64,000 nucleotides of DNA from positions 4,152,001-4,216,000 of the forward strand of contig NZ_CP056032.1 in the NCBI RefSeq assembly GCF_013375035.1. The letters run 5' to 3'. Under the pieces are notes generated by a model. That model was not told the origin of the DNA, made no database searches, and was given only the letters and a program-made list of their open reading frames with translations. A program made the translations under genes and the position numbers. Origin of the DNA: Spirosoma sp. KUDC1026 (GTDB taxonomy: Bacteria; Bacteroidota; Bacteroidia; Cytophagales; Spirosomataceae). Numbering within the stretch: position 1 is the stretch's first letter; the number at the start of each line of letters is the position of its first letter. Shown here piece after piece: positions 19,073-29,234 of the stretch.

Positions 19073-22000
19073 CTATAGGCTGTGACTCAGCTTGGGTTGT
19101 TCCTGGTGATAGAATTTACTGTCGGGATCTTCCGGGTCGAGCGATACGGACTGAGTCGTGGCTTTGGACTGGAGTTGGGTAAACACGCAGGGCAAAATCA
19201 GCAGCGACGCCAGCGTAGACGTAATCAGCCCACCAATAACGGCCTGACCCAGCGGAGCGATCTGATCGCCACCTTCGCCAAGTCCCGACGCCATCGGTAT
19301 CATCCCGGCAATCATGGCAATACTGGTCATCAGAATCGGACGAATCCGGCTGTTAGCGGCCAGGACGGCGGCCCGGCGCGGCTCGCCAACCTCCAGGCGC
19401 AGGTTTTCGGCGTTAGTGACCATCAGAATGGCGTTGGCGACGGATACCCCCACCGACATAATCAGGCCCATGTACGATTGCAGGTTCAGCGTGGCTCCGC
19501 AGGCCAGCAGCATCAACAGCGACCCGGCTACCACCGCCGGAATAGCCGCCAGGATGACGAGCGACAATTTGAACGACTGGTAATTGGCCGCCAGCAACAG
19601 GAAGATAATGACGATGGCGACGAGCAGACCCGTTTGCAGACTGCTCAGCGTCTCGGTCAGCAGGTTGGTTTGCCCACCCAGTTCAACCAACACCCCACGT
19701 GGGGGATCTCCGGCTTCTTTGATCGCTAACTCCACGGCTTTGCGGGCCGAACCAAGGTCTTTATTCTGCAGGTTAGCCGTAATCGTTACCAGTCGGTTCG
19801 GTCCGGCGCGATCGTATTCACCAGGAGCCGTTCCTTCCGAAAACGTCGCTACGTCCGATAGGAGCGGATGCATATCGCCACTTTTCAGCGGAATATTGCC
19901 AATGTCGCTGGTACTGCGCATCTGGTACTCCGGAATCTGCACCTGCACCTGATAGGCCAGCCCTTTCGACTCATCAAGCCACAGGTTTTTGTCCGTAAAG
20001 CGGCTGGACGACGTAGCGGCTACCATCGACCGGGCGACCTGTGTGGAGGTGACCCCCAGTTGACCGGCCCGTTCGCGGTTCATCGTTACGTTCAGTACCG
20101 GATATGAGAGCGGCTGCGCAATTTGTACATCGCGTAGGAAATCAATGTTCAGCATGCGCTCCCGGATTTTGTTGGCGAACTTTCCCGCTTCAGCCAGATC
20201 CTTTGCCGCGACCGTCACCTCAATGGGCGTCGACGCGCCCTGGCTCATGATTTTTTCCGTCAGCTCGATTGGTTCAAACGAGATACTGGCGTTTGGTAGA
20301 GCTTTGGCAATTTTCGCCCGAAGCTCCTCCTTTAGGTTGTCCATCTTCACCGGGTACTCTTCATTCAGCGACACCTGCAACACGGACTCGTGGGGACCGC
20401 TGTTGAATACGAAGATGTTGGACGTACCGTAGCTGGACGGCACCGTACCGACGTAGGCCGAGGAGATTTCTACATTCTCTTTTCCCACAGTTTCCTTGAT
20501 AATATCCAGCGTTTTCAGCGTCGCCATCTCGGTGCGTTCCACCCGCGTGCCGTCGGGGATCCGCAGCCGCATCTGGAACTGGTGACTGTTGCCATGCGGC
20601 AGAATGTCGGTTCCAATCACGAGAAAACAGACGACAATAACAGCCAGACTCCCGACCAGATACCCACCGACAACCAGCCCCCGGCGGTTCAGAATTTTTT
20701 CGAGCGCAGCTGAGTAGCGCTGTTTGAATTTATCGAAACCCGTTGGTTCAGCAGCGGGCCGTTCCGCTTCAATCATGTGCCGCTCCCGTTCGTCGAGGGC
20801 CAGCGTCGGCGCTTCGTGGTGGGGATGGCTCTTCAACAGCCAGTTGGCCAGCACCGGTACGAAGGTCTGCGAGAGCAGGAATGACGCAATCATGGCGAAA
20901 CCGACGGACAACGACAACGGTAGAAACATCGAACGGGGCACGCCACTCATGACAAACGCGGGCGCGAACACCGCCAGAATAGCCAGCAGAATCAGAAATT
21001 CCGGAGAGACAATCTCCTTACAGGCATCCCAGATCGCAACGGCTTTCGGTCGGCCCATCTCCAGGTGCTGGTGAATATTTTCGATCGTCACCGTGGCCTG
21101 ATCGACCAGAATCCCGATAGCCAGCGCCAGCCCCGACAGGGTCATAATGTTGATCGTCTGTCCACACAAATTCAGCATAATCACAGCCGATAGAATCGAG
21201 ATCGGGATGGTCACGACCACAATGATCACACTGCGCCAGTCGCGTAAGAAAAGCAGTACCATCAATCCCGTCAGTACGGCCCCCAGAATCCCTTCCGTCA
21301 CGAGGCTTTTCAGCGCATTCGTTACGTACACAGACTGGTCAAATTCGTAAGAAATGTTTACGTCCTCGGGCACGGCCGCCCGTAGCTCGGGCATGGCTTT
21401 GCGAATGTTATTCACCACGTCCAGCGTCGACGCGTCCGATTTCTTAACGACCGGAATGTACACCGCCCGACGACCGTTGACCAGGGCGTAACTAACCGTT
21501 ACGTCGGCCCCATCTTCAACCGTCCCCACGTCCCGCACGAAGACGGTCGGACCAGAGCCCACCCGAATCGGGATGTTCAGGAAATCCTCCGGTTTCTTCA
21601 CCAGTGAATTGACGGGCGTCATCAGCGTTTTGTCGCCAATGCGAATGTTCCCGGCGGGTGATGGCTGGTTGTTGGTTACGATGGCCTTGATCACCTCTTC
21701 GGGTGTAAGCTGGTAACTACGCACCCGTTGCGGGTCGACTTTCACGATCACTGTCCGTTGGTTTCCGCCAAAGGGGGGCGGACTGGATACGCCTTCAATG
21801 CGGGAGAACATAGGCCGCACCCGCGACGACGCATAATCCTGAATTTCGTTCAGCGACCGGCTGGGACTTTCAAACACCAGTTGGCCAACCGGCACCGAAC
21901 TGGCATCGAAGCGGACGACCTGGGGCGGCACGGTTCCTTCGGGCATGTACGCTTTCGCCCGCGATACGTTGTTGGCCACTTCGGCGGCCGCCTGCGCCAT

Positions 22001-22303
22001 GTCGGTACCGGGATAGAACGAAAGCTTAATCAGGGACAAGCCCTGAATGGTTTTTACGTTGATGTCGCGGATCCCGGACACGTACAGGAAGTGATCCTGG
22101 TAACGCGTGGCGATAAAGCCATCCATCTGATCGGGGGCCATCCCGCCGTAGGGCTGCACCACGTAGATCGTCGGTAAGTCAAGATTCGGGAAAATATCCA
22201 CCGGAATCGTGAACAGCGACATCACCGAAAAGAAGAGAAGTCCCATGACCGCGACCACCACCGAGATGGGCTTGCGCAGGGCGGAACGAATGATGTTATA
22301 CAT
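19073..22303 (-). CDS. RND efflux permease, AcrB/AcrD/AcrF-like
   Basis: A 1076-residue inner-membrane transporter with two porter loops and about twelve helices. The TM4 motif reads LAIGILVDQATVTIENI, so only the first of the usual Asp pair is kept and the second is Gln; this distinguishes it from the other permease in the window (VDDGIVVVEAV). The segment YGGMAPDQMDGF in place of YPGASAEEVE is also divergent. It forms an operon with the TolC-like gene upstream (14 bp gap) and the adaptor downstream. Substrate unknown. Confidence 0.93.
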   Translation of the reverse strand: MYNIIRSALRKPISVVVAVMGLLFFSVMSLFTIPVDIFPNLDLPTIYVVQPYGGMAPDQMDGFIATRYQDHFLYVSGIRDINVKTIQGLSLIKLSFYPGTDMAQAAAEVANNVSRAKAYMPEGTVPPQVVRFDASSVPVGQLVFESPSRSLNEIQDYASSRVRPMFSRIEGVSSPPPFGGNQRTVIVKVDPQRVRSYQLTPEEVIKAIVTNNQPSPAGNIRIGDKTLMTPVNSLVKKPEDFLNIPIRVGSGPTVFVRDVGTVEDGADVTVSYALVNGRRAVYIPVVKKSDASTLDVVNNIRKAMPELRAAVPEDVNISYEFDQSVYVTNALKSLVTEGILGAVLTGLMVLLFLRDWRSVIIVVVTIPISILSAVIMLNLCGQTINIMTLSGLALAIGILVDQATVTIENIHQHLEMGRPKAVAIWDACKEIVSPEFLILLAILAVFAPAFVMSGVPRSMFLPLSLSVGFAMIASFLLSQTFVPVLANWLLKSHPHHEAPTLALDERERHMIEAERPAAEPTGFDKFKQRYSAALEKILNRRGLVVGGYLVGSLAVIVVCFLVIGTDILPHGNSHQFQMRLRIPDGTRVERTEMATLKTLDIIKETVGKENVEISSAYVGTVPSSYGTSNIFVFNSGPHESVLQVSLNEEYPVKMDNLKEELRAKIAKALPNASISFEPIELTEKIMSQGASTPIEVTVAAKDLAEAGKFANKIRERMLNIDFLRDVQIAQPLSYPVLNVTMNRERAGQLGVTSTQVARSMVAATSSSRFTDKNLWLDESKGLAYQVQVQIPEYQMRSTSDIGNIPLKSGDMHPLLSDVATFSEGTAPGEYDRAGPNRLVTITANLQNKDLGSARKAVELAIKEAGDPPRGVLVELGGQTNLLTETLSSLQTGLLVAIVIIFLLLAANYQSFKLSLVILAAIPAVVAGSLLMLLACGATLNLQSYMGLIMSVGVSVANAILMVTNAENLRLEVGEPRRAAVLAANSRIRPILMTSIAMIAGMIPMASGLGEGGDQIAPLGQAVIGGLITSTLASLLILPCVFTQLQSKATTQSVSLDPEDPDSKFYHQEQPKLSHSL

Positions 22304-22317
22304 ACCTGTTTCGCGGG

Positions 22318-23733
22318 TTAGTTATTGACTTGATTCATGAATAGGGAGAGATCGCCATCGGCGGCCGCTTTCAGGAGCAGATAGCGCCATACGTTGCTGA
22401 CCGCTACATAGCCATCGACCTCGGCCCGGTTGAGCATTAGCACACTTTGCAGCAGCGTCGGCAAGTCCGTCAGGCCATTCTGGTAGCGCGACTTGGCCTG
22501 GTTGTACGCCTGACGGGCGGCCTGCAACTGGACCGGAGCCTGCCGGGCCTGCGCCAGCGCCACCTGGTACTGCGTTTCGGCTTCCTGGTACTGGCGGTTA
22601 ATTCGCAGTTCCTGTTCATTGTACAACTGCCGGAACCGATCGACCTGGAACAGATCACTTTTGTAGCTATGCCGCACCTGGAGGAGGTTTGTCAGGTTCC
22701 AGCGGGCCACAATCCCTACGAGGTAGTTGGATGTCTGGTAGCCCAGTCCATTGATTGGATTGTTCAGGAATAATTCGCCCTGGTTGGCAAAACCGGAGCC
22801 CCGCAGCCAGCCCGTGCCCATCAGCGAAATAGTGGGAAGCTTGGCCCGGTTTGTCGCCACGGAACGGGCCGTGGCCAGGTTGATCTGTGACTGGAATAAC
22901 CGGAGCACCGGATTCTTCGGTGAAATCGAATCACCAGCTAACGTAGCGGTTGGCAGGACGGCGTAAAACCGCATGCTATCCACCCGTAGATTCGGCTGGA
23001 CCAGTCCCGTTAGCTCCGACAGCCGGAGCCGCTGCACTTGCTCCTGCTGCTGGCTTTGTAGGAGCAACAAGCGGGCGCGTACGGATTCTGCCGTAGCCAG
23101 CGAACTATCAACGCCCGCCCGCATCCCCGACCGTACGCCGGAGTCGACCACGCGTTTGAACGTCTCGGCCCGGTCCAGGTTTGACTGCTGAATCTGGACG
23201 AGCTTCTGGTTGATCAGCAGCAGCAGATAGGCATCAATCGTCCGGACCTGCTGCTGAAACAGTTCGTTTTCGTAGTCCACTTCGCTACGTTGCCGATCGG
23301 CGTCGGCCACCGCGATGTTGGCTTTGATACGTCCGAACGAAATAGCGCGCCAGTCAATCGTGGCGCTGGTAAAGCTTCCGAAACCGCCCTGAAATACGTT
23401 CTGTGCCCGTACCCCACCGGATACCGATGCGCCAATGCCATCGTTGGGAAAGAATCCGCCGTTGAGGCTGTTGCTGGTGCCGTAGTTGTACTGATCCTGG
23501 ACGGTAACAATGGGTAACAACTCAACCCGGCTGGCCTGTGCCCGTTGCTGAGCACTGCTGATCTCAGCCTGCTTGGCTTTCAGGAACGGATACTGACGGG
23601 TACTCTGCTCAACTACCTGGTTCAGATTCAGGGATTGGCCTGACGCATGCATGGCCAGCAATCCCGCCCCCAGTACCAGCAGGCATCTCGTCGCTTTTCG
23701 GGGAACGGTGCGTATTAATCGTGTTTGATCCAT
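22318..23733 (-). CDS. TolC-family outer-membrane efflux protein
   Basis: A 471-residue TolC-like channel, first gene of the leftward RND operon. It has a Sec signal peptide ending at HASGQ, then the family's repeated coiled helices (SSAQQRAQASRVELLPIVTV; later QVALAQARQAPVQLQAARQA). There is no lipobox, unlike the NodT-type channel of the first pump. ATG 23733 is chosen over a TTG three codons upstream. Confidence 0.9.
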   Translation of the reverse strand: MDQTRLIRTVPRKATRCLLVLGAGLLAMHASGQSLNLNQVVEQSTRQYPFLKAKQAEISSAQQRAQASRVELLPIVTVQDQYNYGTSNSLNGGFFPNDGIGASVSGGVRAQNVFQGGFGSFTSATIDWRAISFGRIKANIAVADADRQRSEVDYENELFQQQVRTIDAYLLLLINQKLVQIQQSNLDRAETFKRVVDSGVRSGMRAGVDSSLATAESVRARLLLLQSQQQEQVQRLRLSELTGLVQPNLRVDSMRFYAVLPTATLAGDSISPKNPVLRLFQSQINLATARSVATNRAKLPTISLMGTGWLRGSGFANQGELFLNNPINGLGYQTSNYLVGIVARWNLTNLLQVRHSYKSDLFQVDRFRQLYNEQELRINRQYQEAETQYQVALAQARQAPVQLQAARQAYNQAKSRYQNGLTDLPTLLQSVLMLNRAEVDGYVAVSNVWRYLLLKAAADGDLSLFMNQVNN

Positions 23734-23947
23734 CGGCAACAACGTACCCGGACCTGCTCTGGCTCACGGATACGATGCAGGCAAAACACGAACTCAAATT
23801 TGGAAACATTTGGGAATAAGCTGCCATAGACAATAGATACAGCCTACTTTTCAACGGAAAGCAGCTTTTTTAACGGGATTTTTACCCCTTTTCTTTCATA
23901 CTTCCTGCAGATACGCGTTTCGGTCAGTACGACTGAAAAACCAAACG

Positions 23948-26224
23948 CTACGGTTTTGGCACCGTAATACTGGATGTCCAGGTCCAGTCGGGTGGGTTGA
24001 CGTTCAGCAGATGTTTGACGAAGAAGTCGCGCCGTTTGTGTTCGCCGTAGTCACCGCCCAGCGAATGTCCCATGCCCGGCACCATCAGGAAATCAAAGTT
24101 TTTGTTCGCCTTGATCAGCGCGTTGATAAACTGATACGTCGACGACGGATCGACGTTATCGTCCAGCTCGCCCAGAATCAGCAGAAGCTTGCCCTGTAGT
24201 TTGGCCGCGTCGGTCGTGTTGGACGATTCGGCGTAGTGCGGCCCAATCGGGTAGCCCATCCACTGCTCGTTCCACCACATTTTGTCCATCCGGTTGTCGT
24301 GGCAACCCGAGGAGGAAACGGCCACTTTGTAGAAGTCCGGGTAGTGCAGCAAGGCCCCCGCCGAACTCTGTCCACCCGCCGAGTTGCCCCAGATACCCAC
24401 CCGACTCAGGTCCATGTAGGGGTAGCGCTTGGCGGCTGATTTCATCCAGGCAATTCGGTCAGGGAACCCGCTGTCTTTCAAATCTTTCCAGCACACATTA
24501 TGGAACGCCTTCGATCGGTTTGAGGTCCCCATACCGTCCATCTGCACGACGATGAATCCTAATTCGGCCATTTCGTGTAACGAACCCCGCGAGTCGGTCA
24601 CGAAGCTTTTGGGCACAAACGAATCATGCGGCCCGGCGTAGATGTATTCAATAACGGGGTACGTCTTCTTGGGATCGAAGTTCGACGGGCGAACGATAAT
24701 CCCCCAGATATCGGTCTTGCCGTCGCGCCCTTTGGCCGTGAACACTTCTGTCTTTTGCCAGCCCGTCGCCAGCAATGGCTTGATGTCGGCCTTTTCCAGT
24801 TCCATCAGCACCTTCCCGGTCGACGTCTGACGTAACACGGTCACAGGAGGTTCATCAACGCGCGAATAGCTATCGACAACGTATTGATAATCGTCCGAGA
24901 AGTACGTCCGATGGTTGCCGTTCTCGCGGGTCAGGGGCGTCAGGCCGGAACCGTCGAAATTGACGCGATACAACTGGATGAAGTACGGATCTTGACCAGC
25001 TTCGCGCCCGCTGCCTTCGAACAGAATTATCCGATTGGCCTCATCGACGTGCACTACTCTCCGCACAACCCACTCCCCTTCCGTAATCTGATTTTTTAGT
25101 TTTCCAGTGCCGTCGTACAGATACAGGTGGTTCCAGCCGTCACGCTCCGACGCCCAGATCAGTTCCTTGCCATCAGCAACGTCGTAGCGGTAATTCTTGC
25201 CACTGTAATTGATAAACGTCTTACTGGTTTCCTCGATCAGCGGCTTGATGGCTCCGGTGGTGTTCATCTCAAAAACGCTGTATCGCTGATGCCCCCGCTG
25301 GTTGTATTCGAACGTAACAGCCCGGCTGTCCTTACGCCACTGGGGCGTGGTGAGGTTATACTGATTATCGATCAGCGCAATTGGGGCGGTAAGTTGTTGC
25401 TTGCTGTCGACAAGAAACAGCGTCGGTGTCCGCTGCGGCAGGGCATCCCCCGGTTTGAGGTACGAACGCGTCTGCAATTTGGGCTGTAATTGATCAGTCG
25501 GTGAGGATTCAATCAGGTAAATTAGGTGCGGTGTATTCGCCCGGATTTTATTGACTACCAGCTTTTTCGAATCCGGCGACCACATCAGCCTACTCGAATA
25601 GTACTCCCCTTCCGACCCGTCGAAGCTCAGCGCCGTTTCCGGTGCCGACGAGCGCGTTGAGCGAATGTATACGTTGTAATTTTTTATGTAGGCGGTGTAG
25701 GCCCCATCCGGCGATGGCACCGGCCGCCCGTCACGTTCATCACTTTGCCCACCCCAATAGCGTGAAGCGGCTGGCTTCGTTACGTCCTTGATTTTGCACT
25801 GATACGTATCAAACGGGCAGCTAATCAGCGAATCGCCGATTTTGAACGACACCTCGTCGGCTTTCAGCGTAATCTCCGAGAAAGGCAGTTGGTAAGGCGA
25901 GACAGTTTTGCCCGTCAGTTGTCCAAGCGACTGCGCCAGTCGGGCCTGATCGAAGGCCGGTTCTTTCACTTGCCGCCCCGCATCAACTTTCGTAAATTCC
26001 TTGCCCTTAGCTGTCGTCTGGACGTACCAGAACATAGAGCTGTTCGGCAGCCACTGCACCCGCTCCGGCGCGTTGTAGACCTTATTCTGAAAGGCCCCGT
26101 TCAGGCGTTCGGCCCGCTGGTAATCAGCCAGCTTCCCCTGCCCCCGGCTTCCCAGCGGCAGCAATGCAATCAACAACGCGAAACAACTAAAGCGAAGGGG
26201 CAATAAGGAAGTAGAAACAGGCAT
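23948..26224 (-). CDS. S9 (DPP-IV-like) prolyl peptidase, exported
   Basis: A 758-residue serine peptidase with an N-terminal signal (FALLIALLPLGSRGQ). Residues ~40-480 form the DPPIV N-terminal beta-propeller, and the rest is the alpha/beta hydrolase domain. The catalytic Ser is near residue 615 in GNSAGGQSS, Asp near 688 in LGELDDNVDP, and His near 719 in VPGMGHSLGG. It should cleave dipeptides or short peptides in the periplasm. It is a stand-alone gene. Confidence 0.93.
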   Translation of the reverse strand: MPVSTSLLPLRFSCFALLIALLPLGSRGQGKLADYQRAERLNGAFQNKVYNAPERVQWLPNSSMFWYVQTTAKGKEFTKVDAGRQVKEPAFDQARLAQSLGQLTGKTVSPYQLPFSEITLKADEVSFKIGDSLISCPFDTYQCKIKDVTKPAASRYWGGQSDERDGRPVPSPDGAYTAYIKNYNVYIRSTRSSAPETALSFDGSEGEYYSSRLMWSPDSKKLVVNKIRANTPHLIYLIESSPTDQLQPKLQTRSYLKPGDALPQRTPTLFLVDSKQQLTAPIALIDNQYNLTTPQWRKDSRAVTFEYNQRGHQRYSVFEMNTTGAIKPLIEETSKTFINYSGKNYRYDVADGKELIWASERDGWNHLYLYDGTGKLKNQITEGEWVVRRVVHVDEANRIILFEGSGREAGQDPYFIQLYRVNFDGSGLTPLTRENGNHRTYFSDDYQYVVDSYSRVDEPPVTVLRQTSTGKVLMELEKADIKPLLATGWQKTEVFTAKGRDGKTDIWGIIVRPSNFDPKKTYPVIEYIYAGPHDSFVPKSFVTDSRGSLHEMAELGFIVVQMDGMGTSNRSKAFHNVCWKDLKDSGFPDRIAWMKSAAKRYPYMDLSRVGIWGNSAGGQSSAGALLHYPDFYKVAVSSSGCHDNRMDKMWWNEQWMGYPIGPHYAESSNTTDAAKLQGKLLLILGELDDNVDPSSTYQFINALIKANKNFDFLMVPGMGHSLGGDYGEHKRRDFFVKHLLNVNPPDWTWTSSITVPKP

Positions 26225-26631
26225 GGGCAGTTGGATGGAGGTGATGCTGCCTTAAATATAGGATAAACTGCCGTTTGGTAAATAGTAAAGGGGGATTAGC
26301 AGGGTATGCATATATGTTAAAAGTCCTTTATTAATATGCATTAGAGTTAAGCGTTCGTTTCGATCACTTACTACCACTTACCTGTCAATCAACCAGTTGA
26401 TAGTAGGTGATTTTGCGCGTAATTGTCTGTTGAATGGTCTGGCCAAAGCTGGATGTGTTTATGGGCTTCGTGTGATAAGTCGTACTCGCCTAACAGACCG
26501 AATAGTATGTTCCCTATTCAGCCATTGTTCCATAGGCCAAACGCCCAAAACGGACGAACTTGAACATCAAATTCGGGCATCGGTTGACAAGCTCACCGTC
26601 CCGACAAAGCAACCAAAACTCTTGTGCCATT
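26225..26631. other. Intergenic region, no gene seen
   Basis: About 400 bp between the divergent peptidase gene and a small membrane-protein gene. The first part next to the peptidase is AT-rich and probably carries its promoter. Several open frames run through the rest, but none has a plausible start, composition or motif. Confidence 0.4.
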
Positions 26632-26916
26632 ATGAAACAGCTAAACTTCCGGTCATACACGCTCAAGTATTCCCCCTTTTTTGCGTTTGGCTGGTTTGTC
26701 GTAATGCTATGGGGAAACGGGCAGATGCTGATCGACGCGTTCCATCATCAGCCTGTTATCCTGAAAGGTTTAAGTGGCGTAAAATTGTCGCTTTTACTTG
26801 TTGAGGGAGTCGTTCTGCTTGGTTGCTCGTTGGTAGTCGGCATTGGTACAGCGTTTATCGGCTGGATGTTTTTACAGGGGCGATCGAAACCAACTAATAC
26901 GCTTCGCATGGGGTAA
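26632..26916 (+). CDS. Small two-helix membrane protein
   Basis: Encodes 94 residues from ATG 26632. There are two clear hydrophobic segments (about residues 15-32 and 50-80), with FFAFGWFVVMLWGNG in the first and a Gly/Val-rich second one. Between them is a short His-containing loop (DAFHHQP). An upstream in-frame start exists but adds a hydrophilic, unlikely leader. No family is recognised. Confidence 0.55.
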   Translation: MKQLNFRSYTLKYSPFFAFGWFVVMLWGNGQMLIDAFHHQPVILKGLSGVKLSLLLVEGVVLLGCSLVVGIGTAFIGWMFLQGRSKPTNTLRMG

Positions 26917-27128
26917 CTTTCGGGCAATTGGTAATGGGCGCATCAGGCAAAAAATATCTTCTATAAATTGACTTACCTGCGAAAAGAAATCTGCCCCAAA
27001 AGGACGAGTTTTAACCTTTTCATGTCCGGATTTCTACTCACAAGATAAAGACTGTATGAGTCAGACATAAAAGTAAAGGGAGTGCCGTACTAAAGTTTAT
27101 TTTTTCAACTAATTTCTAATTTGCTTCA

Positions 27129-27902
27129 ATGAAAAAACCTGTTTACCATTTCTTTTTAATTCACGCTGCTTTTTTGTTTTTATTTTCGGCCTGTACCTCT
27201 GATTCAGTAGATCGTTCCCCATCCAGATGCCTTATTAGTAAACAAACATCGCTACAGTCTACTTCCTCAGCAAATGGTAAAGAGGTTGAGATCGATGGTA
27301 AAAAATACACGGTTAGTGTTACCTATGATTACGCGTATAAATACGATAATGAAAACAGATTGATACAAACGGATAGCTATGAATACAATCGTAATCCCCT
27401 AAACGACACGTATAAGTACAGCTACCCTCATCCTGATACGTTGGTAAGCCTAGCTCCTAATAAGAACATATATATCCTAAATGCGCAAGGGGCTATCATT
27501 AAATTGATTGGTTCAAAAAATCAGTACCTATACGATTCTGACGGTTTTCAGACGAAAATAGTCATTGCCGGTTTTATAATAAAACGCACAGTAATGAACG
27601 AAAATATAGTCACAGAAGCCGTTGAATATGACGGGGGCAGAAGTGTTTATACGTACGATTATGATCTGGCAAAACAGAATCTACCTACCGTATCCATGCA
27701 GTGGGGTAAACAAAGTAAGAATTTATTAATACGGGAAAAAAGAGTTGATTTTGATTCGTTCGGAAAGCAACATCCAGGAGATTACATTATTAATTATCAG
27801 TATAAGTACGATCAGGAAGGTCGAGTTATACGTAAATATTACCAAGATCCCGTACAATCAACATCTATACATCTTGTTGATTATCAATACCAGTGTCAAT
27901 AG
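27129..27902 (+). CDS. Lipoprotein with YD-repeat-like strands
   Basis: A 257-residue lipoprotein (signal ending LFSAC). The mature part contains spaced Tyr-Asp turns such as YKYDNENRLIQTDSY and YKYDQEGRVIRKYY, the pattern of RHS/YD beta strands, and resembles the small DUF4595-type lipoproteins of Bacteroidota. It is visibly more AT-rich than its neighbours and may be a recent acquisition. Role unknown; likely surface-exposed or periplasmic. Confidence 0.75.
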   Translation: MKKPVYHFFLIHAAFLFLFSACTSDSVDRSPSRCLISKQTSLQSTSSANGKEVEIDGKKYTVSVTYDYAYKYDNENRLIQTDSYEYNRNPLNDTYKYSYPHPDTLVSLAPNKNIYILNAQGAIIKLIGSKNQYLYDSDGFQTKIVIAGFIIKRTVMNENIVTEAVEYDGGRSVYTYDYDLAKQNLPTVSMQWGKQSKNLLIREKRVDFDSFGKQHPGDYIINYQYKYDQEGRVIRKYYQDPVQSTSIHLVDYQYQCQ

Positions 27903-28189
27903 GTATCTTTATCAACTTACGCACGCATTAACAAACCAATGAGTTAGTATGCCTTTTCGGGGTAATTCAGCCGTTTAGTTGACATTATTCGATAAAGAAC
28001 AGGTAAGTTGAGGGTTTGTGTCAGCTCCGCATAGTCCATTTTAGGAGCGACAGGCAGCGCATCCTCCAAGACGGTTCCAGCCTCACCAACATATTTGGAA
28101 AGGCGTAGGTATGTGCCTTTGAGTCAGCCGGATTTAACGCTTCATGCCGGTTAAAACACAATCGTAAGCCAACTACTCAACAGATCGTT

Positions 28190-28810
28190 ATGAAACTAGC
28201 TGTTTTTGGAGCCACGGGCGGAACAGGTCGCGAACTGATTCTACAAGCCCTTGACAGAGGCCATGAAGTTACGGCAATTGTTCGTCGTCCCGAAGCCTTT
28301 ACGCTAACCCATGCGCGCCTACGCACAGAAATGGGCGACGTTATGAAGCCGGATTCATTCGCTCCCGCTCTCCAGCATCAGGACGCTGTTCTGTCAGTCA
28401 TTGGTAAGAACAGCTTGAAACCTATGACGTTTTACCGCCAGTCAGCTCGCAATATTGTCGATCAAATGAATAAAGCTGGCGTTCAGCGGTTGGTTTGTCT
28501 CACCAGCATCGGTGTTCTGACCAAACCAGTTGGCCCCTTGTTGTATGTCTGGCTGATTAAGCCACTGCTCAGGAACATCTATGACGATATGCGGCATATG
28601 GAGCAGACGATACTGGACAGCAATTTGGCCTGGACGATTGTGCGTCCGTCTTTCCTGTTTGATGGAAAACGACTGGGTCGGTACCGCGTAGGATCATCGG
28701 GTGAGTTAGCCCATGCAAACAGGATTTCGCGGGCTGATCTGGCAAGTTGCCTTTTAGATCAGCTTGACAACCAAGAGAACCGGCAAAAAACTATTGCCGT
28801 TGCCTATTAA
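28190..28810 (+). CDS. NAD(P)-binding oxidoreductase, atypical SDR (NmrA/BVR-B-like)
   Basis: A 206-residue Rossmann protein that opens with the dinucleotide motif FGATGGTGRELILQAL. Further features are GHEVTAIVRRPE after the second strand, AVLSVIGKN, and a Tyr-poor active region typical of atypical SDRs, with WTIVRPSFLFDG near residue 147. Such proteins act as NAD(P)H-dependent reductases or redox sensors; the substrate is unknown. It is a single gene. Confidence 0.85.
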   Translation: MKLAVFGATGGTGRELILQALDRGHEVTAIVRRPEAFTLTHARLRTEMGDVMKPDSFAPALQHQDAVLSVIGKNSLKPMTFYRQSARNIVDQMNKAGVQRLVCLTSIGVLTKPVGPLLYVWLIKPLLRNIYDDMRHMEQTILDSNLAWTIVRPSFLFDGKRLGRYRVGSSGELAHANRISRADLASCLLDQLDNQENRQKTIAVAY

Positions 28811-29234
28811 ACCGGAGTAGAGAATCAGGCCCAATAAAGGCAGGAACTTTAGTGGCTGAGTATGTTATTGATTGCCCCGCGCTGTTCCCAATCGGGCAAC
28901 AGACGGCGGGTTTTCCAAAGACAGCCGTACAACCTACCCGGCAGCGACAAAGACTGTCGGGTTCAGCCCCGATTTGCCTAGTAAAACGGAAAATCCATTC
29001 CGTCAGCCAGTCCCCGCATCAGAATCAGAAAACTCGACAGACGACTGTAGTTCAAATCCTGTTGATACTTTTTTCATCTCTCGAAAAATACATCCATCTC
29101 TCCCAAATTTCCACCTACCGGAAAAGTAAAAACGGATAGTTCCTCCCTTTCGAGAAAAGCGTACACCCGGATGATCAACGTACTGATTGTCAACAAGCCG
29201 GTGTTTGTTTTTTTCCTTTAACCAGCATGCTACG
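28811..29234. other. Intergenic region, no gene seen
   Basis: About 420 bp between the oxidoreductase and the carboxylesterase. It contains a T-loop-like run near 29050 that does not fold into a tRNA, and an AT-rich stretch before the esterase that probably holds its promoter. I see no convincing coding frame. Confidence 0.4.

Noticed and set aside
26397-26804. Open frame overlapping the small membrane gene at 26632
   Set aside because: The alternative frame with two clear membrane helices is the better candidate; this one has no features.
29030-29075. tRNA T-arm-like GTTCAAATC run
   Set aside because: The flanking bases do not form the T stem, and no acceptor, D or anticodon arms are found.
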